DNA of 64,000 nucleotides from Paenibacillus agricola (lineage in GTDB: Bacteria > Bacillota > Bacilli > Paenibacillales > NBRC-103111). Shown here piece by piece: positions 8,742 to 17,964 of the stretch (position 1 is its first letter; each line of letters begins with the position of its first letter). The stretch lies in the NCBI RefSeq assembly GCF_011440305.1, contig NZ_JAAOIW010000023.1:1-64000 (forward strand), written 5' to 3'. The notes below the pieces were generated by a model that saw only the letters and a program-made list of their open reading frames with translations, was not told where the DNA came from and searched no databases. The position numbers were made by a program, and so were the translations under genes.

Positions 8742-11700
8742 TTAAGCATCCATTGGCCAACCCTTATACTTATCTTTCGCCTCATCCACTAAGGCATTCG
8801 TCAAAAATTTCAACATTTCTCCGGTTACTTTTTCGCGATTTAATACTCTGATTACAGCAAGTTTGACTTTTGCTAAAATATCAGTTCGATGAGACTCCGT
8901 CCATCCTGCCTTGAATTCTTTCTTCATTTCTTTAAGGACTTTATGCACCAAATCTGCTATGAATTTATTTGTAAACGATTGTTTTTCTAAACTGGCTATA
9001 ATTTCATAGAATGAAATTTCTTCTTCAGATAAGCCTAAATCTTTACGCTTTTGAACTTCTTTTAATATTTCATTACGCATCTCAACCATTATTCGAACAA
9101 CATCAGCTGCCGTAATAACTCGATCATGGTAATCCCTTATTGTTTTCTCTAATAGTTCACTCATTTGTTGTGATTGCTTCTTGTTTTTAGGGAAAGTTAA
9201 CTTTACTTGATTCTCTAAAAGTTGCTTAAATAATTTCAGCCTCAAATCCACATGTGGTTTATCCTTAACATCAAGAATAAATTCTTCGTCCAAAATAGAG
9301 ATGTCAGGTTTTTCAATCCCCGCAATAGAAAAAATATCTATAGTCCCCTTAACTTCTAAACTGGTATCTATCAATTTTGTGAGTTTCCGTTCAAGTTCTT
9401 GTTCAGATTCAAAATCTTTCATACCTACTTTACGTATTTGTGTTTTTACGACTTCATATAGAAGAACTTCATCTACAACAGTTCGTACTTCCATTTGATT
9501 TGATACTAATTTATATGCTTTAGAAAGTATTAATTGTGCCTCTAGATAATCCTTTTCGGTATCTGAACCTAAGAATAAAGCAACTAAATCTGCAAGTAAA
9601 TCCTCCTGTTCAACTTTTCCAAGTGAACGCCAACTCTTGCTACGAAACTGCTGCGGTATTAAAGCTCTTACACCTTCAAGTGATTGCCAAAACAAAATCA
9701 AAGCTTCACTCACATCCAACTGTGTGCCTCTAGGGACGGAGCCAAGATTCGTATATTGTTTAGTTGCCTCTTTCAATTGTTCAGCAATGCCGATAAAATC
9801 CACAATTTGTCCTCCCTCTTTCTTAGGGAAAACACGGTTAACACGTGCAATCGCTTGGATGAGGGTATGCCCTCTCATAGGCTTATCTACATACAAAAAA
9901 GTCATTGGGGGAAAATCTGATCCCGTTAAAAACATATCTACAACAAGACATATCTTTATTGGATCCTCCCAATCTGCTAATCGTTCTTTAAGCACTTTCT
10001 TTTCTGCATCATTTTTAATGTGAGAATACTTACTACCTTCCTGTACATCTTTCCATTCAATGGGATCAGTTGTTCTTCCAGTCATGATTATTTCCATTGG
10101 TGGACAGTTAGGTATTTTTTTCAATGCGTTATATAATGCTACACAAATTTCACGGCTCATCGAAACAATTAATCCTTTTGCAAAAGGTTGCTCTATTATT
10201 GATTCGTTAAAATGTGTAACAATTTCTTCAGCAAGTTTTTGCAAACGCTTTGGTGTACCGACAACCTTCTTCAATGCGGCATACTCACGCTTATATTTCT
10301 CTAACGCATCATCACTTGAACCTTGTTCTACAATTTCGGCAAAATCAGTATCAATATTAACGTTTGTTAAATCCAATGGAATCAACTTGGGATCATACAT
10401 AAGTTTAACTGTGGCACCATCTTGAACAGATTGAACCATATCATATGTGTGAATAATGGGCCCGAATTGCTCTGTAGTGTCCCGACCCATCATAGTGATA
10501 GGTGTACCCGTAAACGCAACATGCGAAGCATTGGGAAGTGCCTGTCGTAAATTACTGGCAAATCCTTTTGCTCCATACTGGGTACGATGTGCTTCATCTG
10601 CTATAACAATAATATTACCACGGTTCGATAATACTGGATGTACTTCTTCCGTATCTTTTATGCGGAACTTTTCGATAGTGCAGAGTATAATTTGCCCACC
10701 TTCATTTTGGAGAAGAACCCGTAAATCATCAGCATTTCCTGCCTGTTCAACATTTCCAACGAATGAGTAGGCTGATGAGAATGTTTTAAACAGTTGTTCA
10801 TCCAAATCTGTTCTATCTACTTGTAACACAATAGTTGGATTTTCTAAATCCTTAGATTTCCTCAACAGGTTTGCTAAAAACAACATTGTAAATGACTTTC
10901 CTGAACCTGTGCTGTGGAAAATGGTTCCAATTTTGTGATTTCCACCAATTCCAACTGCACGAAGTGCTTCTTGATAAGCAATAGTGGCTCCAAAAAATTG
11001 ATGATATTTGGCACCAATTTTTGTCGATTTTTCCTTATCCTTTTTAAAGAAAATAAAGCGTTGTATGTATCTTAAAAGGCATTCTTTATTCATTAATCCT
11101 TCAATAAGTGTTTTCATTGAATGAACAGGATTGTTTTCAATATGATGTCCATCCTTTGATTTCCATTCTGCAAAGTATTCCATTTTCGCAAATGGCATTC
11201 CATGCATAGTACGAACACCATCCGCAATAACTACAAAGGCGTTGTAATTGAACAATTGAGGAATATCTTTAACATAGTGTTGTAATTGCAAATGTGCACC
11301 GTGCACTGACGGATCCTCTCGATAAGGACTCTTTAATTCAAACACAACAAGTGGTAAACCATTTACAAATATATTGACATCAGGACGACGAGAAAAGTGT
11401 CCATCAATCGCAAGCTGGTTCATAACCACGAAATCATTGTTTGTTGGCGTGTCCCAATCAATAGGAAGGACATCGATAAGCTTTGTTTCACCGACTTCTT
11501 CATAAGAAAACGTCATCCCTTTTACTAACCTATCGTGAAACCGCTCATTTCTTTTCTCTACAGAAAGACCATCGACTGTTGTAAATAAAGAAACTAATCG
11601 AGGAAGCTCACTATTTGGAATTGAAGGATATTTATGATGAAGAAACGCCTTTAAGCGTTCCTCCATCACTACATCTCTCAAACTCTCTCGTGCCATCCAC

Positions 11701-11792
11701 TCATACGCCGGTATGTAGGTATAGCCTTGTAACTTCAAACGTTCTATCGTTGTTTCCTCAAAATCAGATTCGTACAATCGATTCTTTGTCAA
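8742..11792 (-). CDS. hsdR: Type I restriction enzyme, R (nuclease/translocase) subunit
   Basis: About 1016 residues. The N-terminal nuclease domain shows RPD (about residue 138-140) and FELK (about 153-156), the PD-(D/E)XK site that cuts DNA. The SF2 translocase motor follows: Walker A STGSGKS near 296-302, DEAH near 401-404, FTGTP, and QAIARVNRVF as motif VI. The C-terminal helical domain that docks on the methylase complex is present, and the length is normal for the family. Start: TTG at 11792 is spaced 8 bases from GAGGT; another TTG two codons earlier is too close. The gene overlaps hsdS by about 29 bases, which indicates translational coupling. No defect was seen. Confidence 0.95.
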   Translation of the reverse strand: MTKNRLYESDFEETTIERLKLQGYTYIPAYEWMARESLRDVVMEERLKAFLHHKYPSIPNSELPRLVSLFTTVDGLSVEKRNERFHDRLVKGMTFSYEEVGETKLIDVLPIDWDTPTNNDFVVMNQLAIDGHFSRRPDVNIFVNGLPLVVFELKSPYREDPSVHGAHLQLQHYVKDIPQLFNYNAFVVIADGVRTMHGMPFAKMEYFAEWKSKDGHHIENNPVHSMKTLIEGLMNKECLLRYIQRFIFFKKDKEKSTKIGAKYHQFFGATIAYQEALRAVGIGGNHKIGTIFHSTGSGKSFTMLFLANLLRKSKDLENPTIVLQVDRTDLDEQLFKTFSSAYSFVGNVEQAGNADDLRVLLQNEGGQIILCTIEKFRIKDTEEVHPVLSNRGNIIVIADEAHRTQYGAKGFASNLRQALPNASHVAFTGTPITMMGRDTTEQFGPIIHTYDMVQSVQDGATVKLMYDPKLIPLDLTNVNIDTDFAEIVEQGSSDDALEKYKREYAALKKVVGTPKRLQKLAEEIVTHFNESIIEQPFAKGLIVSMSREICVALYNALKKIPNCPPMEIIMTGRTTDPIEWKDVQEGSKYSHIKNDAEKKVLKERLADWEDPIKICLVVDMFLTGSDFPPMTFLYVDKPMRGHTLIQAIARVNRVFPKKEGGQIVDFIGIAEQLKEATKQYTNLGSVPRGTQLDVSEALILFWQSLEGVRALIPQQFRSKSWRSLGKVEQEDLLADLVALFLGSDTEKDYLEAQLILSKAYKLVSNQMEVRTVVDEVLLYEVVKTQIRKVGMKDFESEQELERKLTKLIDTSLEVKGTIDIFSIAGIEKPDISILDEEFILDVKDKPHVDLRLKLFKQLLENQVKLTFPKNKKQSQQMSELLEKTIRDYHDRVITAADVVRIMVEMRNEILKEVQKRKDLGLSEEEISFYEIIASLEKQSFTNKFIADLVHKVLKEMKKEFKAGWTESHRTDILAKVKLAVIRVLNREKVTGEMLKFLTNALVDEAKDKYKGWPMDA

Positions 11793-13023
11793 CTGCAAGC
11801 ACCTCTTTTATCATGTTGGCTGCTTCTTTCACTTCAATTTCACCCGATAGTAGGCGTGGTAAGAGATAATCCCTGGTGTCAATTAATTGATTTATAATTT
11901 CCGAGTTTATCTTGTACAATTTATCCCATTTTTTTACCTTTTCCTCAAATAAATCAATAATATTAGGATTAGGTATGGTAACTTTCAGATTCTCTAATTC
12001 TGATTTATTTATAGAATTGAAAATTGTACCTGATCCATGAGAATCTTCTGATTTAAATATGTTTTTTAATGTATATAGTAAAAATGAATAGTTATTATCT
12101 TTTGGCCTAATAGCTGCCAGTCCACGTCCTATAACCATTTCACTTGGAGCAATATTAATTCTTCCCACAGGTGCTCTCACACTCGTTAAAATATCATTTT
12201 CGTTTGCCACACGCAATATTTTTGAACTGTACACTGTATGTTGTGGGAACCGTTCTTCAAAACCTGTAACTCCTTGATGGAATGGTAATCCTTCATAATC
12301 AACATTATAAAACTCGGATTTGGGTGATTGTCCCATAATAATTAATGCTATATCTTTAAGAGATTGAACTTTCCATCCATTCGGAATATCTCCAAGTTCG
12401 CTTTCTTCAAATTCACTATCTTTAAAGGGGCCAAAATCAACAAACCAATGTTTATAAAGTGTTTGGGCCATTTGTTCTAAAGTCTGATTAATATTTCTAT
12501 TCAATTCTATTTTTGCATCTACTTTTTTTAAGATTGATGCAATTGCAACTTGAGTTGTAAAAGCAGGCAAACTAATTTCAAACTCTTCAATCACACCCTT
12601 GGTTAAAGCCTTCCTAGTTCCACCATGAACTAAATTTAATAATCTCTCTTTATTCTTTCTTTCATTAAGTGCATACATTACATATTCAGGGGAGTTTGTG
12701 GTATTTACTCTAATAATACAAACATGCTGATTGACTCGAGCAGGGAGTAATTCATTGGGTACAGTACAGCACCTTCCTACAGAATCACCGGTGATATTCA
12801 ATAAAATATCTAGCTGTTCAATAGTTACATTTCTAAGAAGTTGCCCTTCTTTATAATCCAAATAAACTAACCCATCTTTTTCGAATTTATAATCATATAT
12901 ATTTTGACTCCTGATTAAAGTGATACCGTCTTGAATATAAACAGCTTCACCGCCTCTCGGAGTCGATCCACTTCCTATTTTGAGAGTAATATTTTTTAGT
13001 TTTTCCATCTTAAAACTTGTCAA
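11764..13023 (-). CDS. hsdS: Type I restriction enzyme, S (specificity) subunit
   Basis: A 419-residue specificity protein with two target-recognition domains, each beginning with a W/LKxITL...GSGSTP- or WKVQSLKDIALIIMGQSP-type segment. They are separated by the conserved helical spacer NRNINQTLEQMAQTLYKHWF (about residues 175-195) and closed by a second spacer helix near the C-terminus. The two recognition domains define the halves of the bipartite target; the site cannot be read from sequence. The TTG start overlaps the TGA of hsdM and has GGAGG at good spacing. Confidence 0.93.
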   Translation of the reverse strand: MTSFKMEKLKNITLKIGSGSTPRGGEAVYIQDGITLIRSQNIYDYKFEKDGLVYLDYKEGQLLRNVTIEQLDILLNITGDSVGRCCTVPNELLPARVNQHVCIIRVNTTNSPEYVMYALNERKNKERLLNLVHGGTRKALTKGVIEEFEISLPAFTTQVAIASILKKVDAKIELNRNINQTLEQMAQTLYKHWFVDFGPFKDSEFEESELGDIPNGWKVQSLKDIALIIMGQSPKSEFYNVDYEGLPFHQGVTGFEERFPQHTVYSSKILRVANENDILTSVRAPVGRINIAPSEMVIGRGLAAIRPKDNNYSFLLYTLKNIFKSEDSHGSGTIFNSINKSELENLKVTIPNPNIIDLFEEKVKKWDKLYKINSEIINQLIDTRDYLLPRLLSGEIEVKEAANMIKEVLAVDKESIVRI

Positions 13024-14594
13024 ACTAATCCCTCCAAGTCTTTTAAAATACCTTTTTGGAGGTGATTACTTTCTTCAAATTGCTCTTTCAATTGCTTCAT
13101 TAATTCTGCCAACTTATCCTCAAATGGCACACCATCTTCTTCTTCTAACTCCGTTCCAACATACATACCTGGTGTTACCTTGTAATCTTGATCTTTTACT
13201 TGTTCGATTGTTGCAATTTTACAGAACCCTGCAATATCTTCATACATACCTGCTTCCTTCCGAAATTGGTGATATTTACTAGCAATTTCACTGATCTCAC
13301 TTTCAGTTAACGTTTTTTGGCGACGAGAAACCATCCCACCCATCTTACGTGCATCAATAAATAGAATTTCTTGTTTGCGATTGCGGTATGATCCTTTTCC
13401 ATCTCGATTTTTACTTAAGAAAAACAAGCAACATGGAATCCCTGTTGTGAAAAATAACCTTTCAGGTAACTGAACAATACAATCAACATAACCTTTCTCT
13501 ATTAAAGCTTGTCGAATTTCCTTTTCACCTGTTGTATTTGTTGTCATAGCACCGTTTGCCATAACAAATCCAGCCGTTCCAGTTTGATTTAGATGGTATA
13601 AGAAATGCTGCATCCATGCATAATTCGCATTAGAGTTTGTTACCTTAATACCTTCGACACCTAATTGATTAAAACGCGGATCATTATTAGCAATACGATC
13701 AGCCCCCCAATCTTTCATATTGAAAGGTGGATTAGCGATTACGTAATCAGCTTTTAAATCACTGAACTGAGGTTCCAATAATGAATCACCTAGCTTAATA
13801 TTCGCATTAATACCATGTAATAACACATTCATCTTACCTAATCTAACAGTCGTTTCCTTAATTTCTTGACCATAAAAGGAAAGGTTTCTATTGTGACTGG
13901 AATAGTCATCTGATTGAATGAACATACCACCTGATCCACAAGTTGGATCAAAAACTGTACCTACCCTTGGAGCCAACATTGCAACTAATAAACTTACAAT
14001 AGCAGATGGTGTGAAGAATTCCCCACCGCGAGCACCTTCACTAGATGCAAAGTTACCAATAAAATATTCGTAGACACGCCCAAGTACATCGACACTTGAT
14101 TCACTATTTGCACTAAATACATCTTTAGAGAAAATGGTAATGAGTGCAGCTATATTTTCAACTGGCAGTGACGTTGCTTGTTGAAAAATTCTTGGAAGTG
14201 TACCTTCAAGTTCTTTGTTTGTTTCCTCTATTAACTTCATTGCATTATCAATAATTTCTTTAATATTCGGTTGGTTGGCGTGTTTTCTAATGTAATCCCA
14301 ATGCGTTTCTTTTGGAATCATAAATACGTTATCTTCACGATATAACTCTTTCATACTTAAGAACATTTCTTTCATAGTTTCATCTTCAGCAGCATAATAC
14401 TCACTTTCCGGATCGTTTATCATTTCCGTAATCTTTGCTTTGCGCTTATCATATCGTAATGATAAATAACGCATAAAGATTAAGGGTAATACATAGTGCT
14501 TATAGTCAGCTGGAGCAATTGGTCCCCGCAATTGATTGGCCGCATCAAATAATTCATTTTGAAAATCAATATCCGCCTTTAATATTTGGCTCAT
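13020..14594 (-). CDS. hsdM: Type I restriction enzyme, M (N6-adenine methyltransferase) subunit
   Basis: A 524-residue gamma-class methylase with the helical N-terminal HsdM domain (about 5-150). SAM-binding motif I is DPTCGSGGMF (about 216-225) and catalytic motif IV is NPPF (about 288-291). It methylates adenine in the half-sites chosen by HsdS and forms the M2S core to which HsdR binds. It is first in the hsdM-hsdS-hsdR operon. About 165 bp upstream lies one of three copies of a roughly 60-bp repeat that also precedes the HNH and NERD genes. Confidence 0.95.
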   Translation of the reverse strand: MSQILKADIDFQNELFDAANQLRGPIAPADYKHYVLPLIFMRYLSLRYDKRKAKITEMINDPESEYYAAEDETMKEMFLSMKELYREDNVFMIPKETHWDYIRKHANQPNIKEIIDNAMKLIEETNKELEGTLPRIFQQATSLPVENIAALITIFSKDVFSANSESSVDVLGRVYEYFIGNFASSEGARGGEFFTPSAIVSLLVAMLAPRVGTVFDPTCGSGGMFIQSDDYSSHNRNLSFYGQEIKETTVRLGKMNVLLHGINANIKLGDSLLEPQFSDLKADYVIANPPFNMKDWGADRIANNDPRFNQLGVEGIKVTNSNANYAWMQHFLYHLNQTGTAGFVMANGAMTTNTTGEKEIRQALIEKGYVDCIVQLPERLFFTTGIPCCLFFLSKNRDGKGSYRNRKQEILFIDARKMGGMVSRRQKTLTESEISEIASKYHQFRKEAGMYEDIAGFCKIATIEQVKDQDYKVTPGMYVGTELEEEDGVPFEDKLAELMKQLKEQFEESNHLQKGILKDLEGLV

Positions 14595-14757
14595 TCCACT
14601 ATCTCCTTCTACATTCTTAAATAATTTTTGTTATCCCCATGCTTTTGTTTATAACCTTATAATCTTGCAGCTATTTCATTTTAGCTAAAAGTATTGTGTA
14701 TTGTTGTGATTCTTCATTATAACCTATCTCTTCTGAAATCAATATCACTTTGAAAAT

Positions 14758-14820
14758 AGTCCTTTAGACTTATATTCCACAATCCAACTGAAAATTCCTT
14801 TATTCGACAGATTATTTCCA
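14758..14820. repeat. 60-bp upstream repeat, copy 1 of 3
   Basis: The core reads AATCCAACTGAAAATTCC then TTTATTCGACA, with matching copies at 53846-53905 and 54677-54735. Each copy lies 30-165 bp upstream of a nuclease or restriction gene (hsdM, HNH, NERD). It is either a shared promoter/leader or a scar of a common insertion process. The rest of the 14595-15030 gap holds a terminator and nothing else recognised. Confidence 0.7.
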
Positions 14821-14872
14821 CCATTATACATCATCTCACCGACACCAATCTATCAGCAAGAGTAAGTACGCA

Positions 14873-14896
14873 TTAAAAAAAACTCCGCTAGGGAGT
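14873..14896 (-). terminator. Intrinsic terminator of the FokI-like gene
   Basis: Minus-strand hairpin ACTCC-CTAGC-GGAGT followed by eight Ts, about 135 bp downstream of the stop codon at 15031. Confidence 0.75.
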
Positions 14897-15030
14897 CTCA
14901 ATTGCCATGATTATTATTTCACCATTTTCATAATAGCTTCCTTGCCTTCGCTATTACTTTATCGGTATAGCATGAAAGAAAAAGGAGACGCCTATATAGT
15001 ATAATACGTCCCCACCACGAACTCCTCATT

Positions 15031-17622
15031 TTATATAGCATCTCTCTGGATAACCTCATGTGTTAACAAGGACATATCCATTACATCAACTTCCCTGTAC
15101 TGTTTAGTTAATAGCTTATCAAAGATTGCATTAACATGTGCTTTTGTAAAGAGTTGATTTTTATTAGTAAAAGCCTGAAATAACCAATGCAAGTAATTAT
15201 TTTTTGCTAATTCAACTTCCAGATAATGCTCCCTGTATTTTGAATGGAGATAAGTTAAAACCTCCGTCGTGATGAAGAGTGGTTTAGTTCTTATCGGCTC
15301 ATTTAGCTGATCCTCAAAATGCTTAATCGTCGTCTCAACCTGAGCTTGATTAAAACAGTTTGAGATAAATATATGCCCGCTTAATTGCTTTTGCTTTGCA
15401 TAGTTTCGTATTAAATCTGAGTCATTGAGATCACTCACGTATTGAACTGCTTTTCTATTCTCACTGATCTCTAAAGGATACCCTTCATTTTTGTATGCCA
15501 GTTTAAAGTCGAATGAAAATGCATACCTTTCTTTATCATCTCTGACGTAGGATAAAGAAAAGACCCCCTCAGGTATTTGTTTACCACTCTGTTGCTTACC
15601 CCATTTTACTGAATTCGGGAACATATCCTTCAGGAGAGCAAATCCATCATCCTCTAAATCGCCGGGTGTATATTTTTTCTTATCGATTTTGGCCGGTTCA
15701 CCTTCGATAGTACAAATCGATTCGTACGCTTTGTTTGCTGCGGAAGCTAAGTAATTCTTGGCCCTCAAATCTAGGTTCATAAATATGTAATCAAAGAACG
15801 ATTTCAGTTCATTATCTTTTTGAACATAAAGTTTTCCAAAGCTTATGGCCTGAATACATTCATTTGAATATTTCGCAATGAACTTTTCTTGTTGCCCCAC
15901 AGAAACTATGATTAATGGTGTCATCATTTTATGAAGCTTTGTTAAGAGTCTCCCATCAATTGTTTGCTCAGTAACTAGGATTTGAAGAAGCTTTTGGTCA
16001 GTAGTACGTTCTAATCTAATTAATTTTAGAGTGGTCTCACCATGAGTTAAACTCGAATCATCATGCATTATCCAATTACCATCGCTACACCAAACTCGTA
16101 ATCTCCTCTTAACTTCCCTTTTTATTTTAGGGGCGTCAATAATGGTTGAAGTACTGGTCACTTTTCTTAAAGGACTGTCACAGAGAGGGCATTCATCTGT
16201 CTGCACACTTTGGTCATCGAACTTTGCCTCATGAGGACAGCCACTGCTTGTACATTCAACGTATGTCTCTGTATTGTTTTTTAGATATGCATGCTTAATA
16301 AGTGAATCGTAGACTTCTTTTGTGTCTTCATGATTATGCTTATGATTTTCACGTTGCCCCATCACATAATCAATTAGATCCGCTTGCCCATCTGAAAATT
16401 TGCTGTTTGCAATTTCCTGGAACATCGGTATTCCAAATTTTTCAAGGAACTTTGTCTTAATCCCCTCAAGTGTGTCCTTTTCAATCAAACTATCGTCCAT
16501 AGTAAAAATTACGTTACCATTGTCCTGAACTATTGAACGAATAGTCCGGCTAACACCAAATGACTTAAACGAAATTGAAGCAAGATCTTTAATACTTTCA
16601 ACGTTCACACAGCCTTTATCACTAGCATCCATTACCGAAGGCCAGACATCCATGTTTTTAGTCTGTAATGTAAGCTCAGGCGAGTTCACAATTGGACTAC
16701 CACGAAAAACAATTTTCTCAACAAGGAAATCACTAACAGCTTTACCGATAGCTGTTTTACCATTCAGAACAGTTTCGATAAATACAGATTTGTCATACCC
16801 GTTAAAAACATCAGTTGAATAGGTGGTCAATACACCTTCAAAAGTATTTTCAATATATTTCTTTATGGCTTGACTTTCAAACTGAACTTTTGTTTTAATT
16901 TCTACTTTCCCATCATCGGAGTCCATCTCAAACATAAGAGTATTTACTTCCTGATGTCTGATTGCTTGTTTGTAGTCAGCTATCGAAGTGTCATTAACTT
17001 GTTTATATAACAATCCTATAAACCGGCTTTCCCCAATGGCACAATATGAATGAATTCGATATTTATTTGTCTCTTTTGAACCCTTATATAATAAATTGCA
17101 AAGAGTATCCTCAAATCCCTTTTCAATAAGCACTTTTCTAGCCTTACTTGAATCTAATTTTTTATCTAAAGCAAATATATTCCCAGTACCACGAACAGTC
17201 CAATAGTGATAAGTCAATAACGAGACTAATTGTGAAGGTGTTTGTTCAAATAAATGATGCAGTTGTGCTAGTGGAGATTTGTAGCTTTGCAATTCGGAAT
17301 TTGATTGGTAAAAATTTGGTATGGTTCTCTTCTTTCGATTTTGAAAGTCACGCAACAAAAGAGAAAGAACCAGCTTTTGCTCCGATAGGTTTACTAACTC
17401 ATTAGTTGTTGCTTCTTTGTCCTCTGAATTTGTTAATACTGTACCAGTTGCATCAGCAAACTCCTTCAATTCGTCCAAAGACATTGCTTCAAGAAATTGT
17501 CGTAACTGTTTTGACTTTTGTTCGTTATCTATTTCATTTATAGCATCAAACCGAACCCCTAGTTCCCGCCAAAATAAATCATTGACACTGCTGTGTTCCT
17601 TATACACTCCGTTTGCGGACAT
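15031..17622 (-). CDS. Large protein with zinc ribbon and FokI-like PD-(D/E)XK nuclease motif
   Basis: About 863 residues, not assigned to a named family. A CX4C...CX2C zinc ribbon lies near residues 460-484 (ECTSSGCP ... ECPLC). The C-terminal region has IPEGVFSLSY, then FSFDFKL about 20 residues later, then a basic/aromatic segment ending QYVSDL. This matches the order of the FokI cleavage domain (PDG, then DTK, then QRYVEEN), with Glu in place of the first Asp. The N-terminal two thirds are mostly helical, with mixed segments that could recognise DNA or a ligand. It follows hsdMSR in the same direction, suggesting a defence role. Start: ATG at 17622, nine bases after GTG 17631, fits the GGGG site better. 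No partner gene is adjacent. Confidence 0.6.
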   Translation of the reverse strand: MSANGVYKEHSSVNDLFWRELGVRFDAINEIDNEQKSKQLRQFLEAMSLDELKEFADATGTVLTNSEDKEATTNELVNLSEQKLVLSLLLRDFQNRKKRTIPNFYQSNSELQSYKSPLAQLHHLFEQTPSQLVSLLTYHYWTVRGTGNIFALDKKLDSSKARKVLIEKGFEDTLCNLLYKGSKETNKYRIHSYCAIGESRFIGLLYKQVNDTSIADYKQAIRHQEVNTLMFEMDSDDGKVEIKTKVQFESQAIKKYIENTFEGVLTTYSTDVFNGYDKSVFIETVLNGKTAIGKAVSDFLVEKIVFRGSPIVNSPELTLQTKNMDVWPSVMDASDKGCVNVESIKDLASISFKSFGVSRTIRSIVQDNGNVIFTMDDSLIEKDTLEGIKTKFLEKFGIPMFQEIANSKFSDGQADLIDYVMGQRENHKHNHEDTKEVYDSLIKHAYLKNNTETYVECTSSGCPHEAKFDDQSVQTDECPLCDSPLRKVTSTSTIIDAPKIKREVKRRLRVWCSDGNWIMHDDSSLTHGETTLKLIRLERTTDQKLLQILVTEQTIDGRLLTKLHKMMTPLIIVSVGQQEKFIAKYSNECIQAISFGKLYVQKDNELKSFFDYIFMNLDLRAKNYLASAANKAYESICTIEGEPAKIDKKKYTPGDLEDDGFALLKDMFPNSVKWGKQQSGKQIPEGVFSLSYVRDDKERYAFSFDFKLAYKNEGYPLEISENRKAVQYVSDLNDSDLIRNYAKQKQLSGHIFISNCFNQAQVETTIKHFEDQLNEPIRTKPLFITTEVLTYLHSKYREHYLEVELAKNNYLHWLFQAFTNKNQLFTKAHVNAIFDKLLTKQYREVDVMDMSLLTHEVIQRDAI

Positions 17623-17863
17623 TTTCCACACCCCAATCCTACATATACTGGAATTTCTGTAGATCTCTTATCAGCGTATAGTATGATTGTGGTGCTAGTC
17701 AAACAAAATCTTCCATCCCTCAACAGAGTTCGTCAAAGTTCGTTTTCTAATTCTTTACAAGTTATCTCCATTAACCTAAAGTCCCGTAAACTAAAAGCAT
17801 TTCGTATCCTACGCTTTAAATTCATCCTCATTTATGATTCCTTTTATAAACTACATCCCCCCG

Positions 17864-17915
17864 ATATATCCTTACCACACACTCCACATGTGTGGAGACG
17901 GTAAAAGGGATATAT
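17864..17915. repeat. Long imperfect hairpin, also present at 56589
   Basis: GATATATCC-TTACC ... CTCCACATGTGTGGAG ... GGTAA-AAGGGATATAT is a near-continuous inverted repeat of about 50 bases. The left half recurs at 56589-56624. It lies between the GGDEF-EAL gene end and the start of the nuclease gene. It lacks a T-tract, so a simple terminator is unlikely. Nothing else is seen in 17633-17964. Confidence 0.6.
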
Positions 17916-17964
17916 TAATTTGCGGATGAATATTCTATTAAGCTGATTAATCATTACAGCTTTA

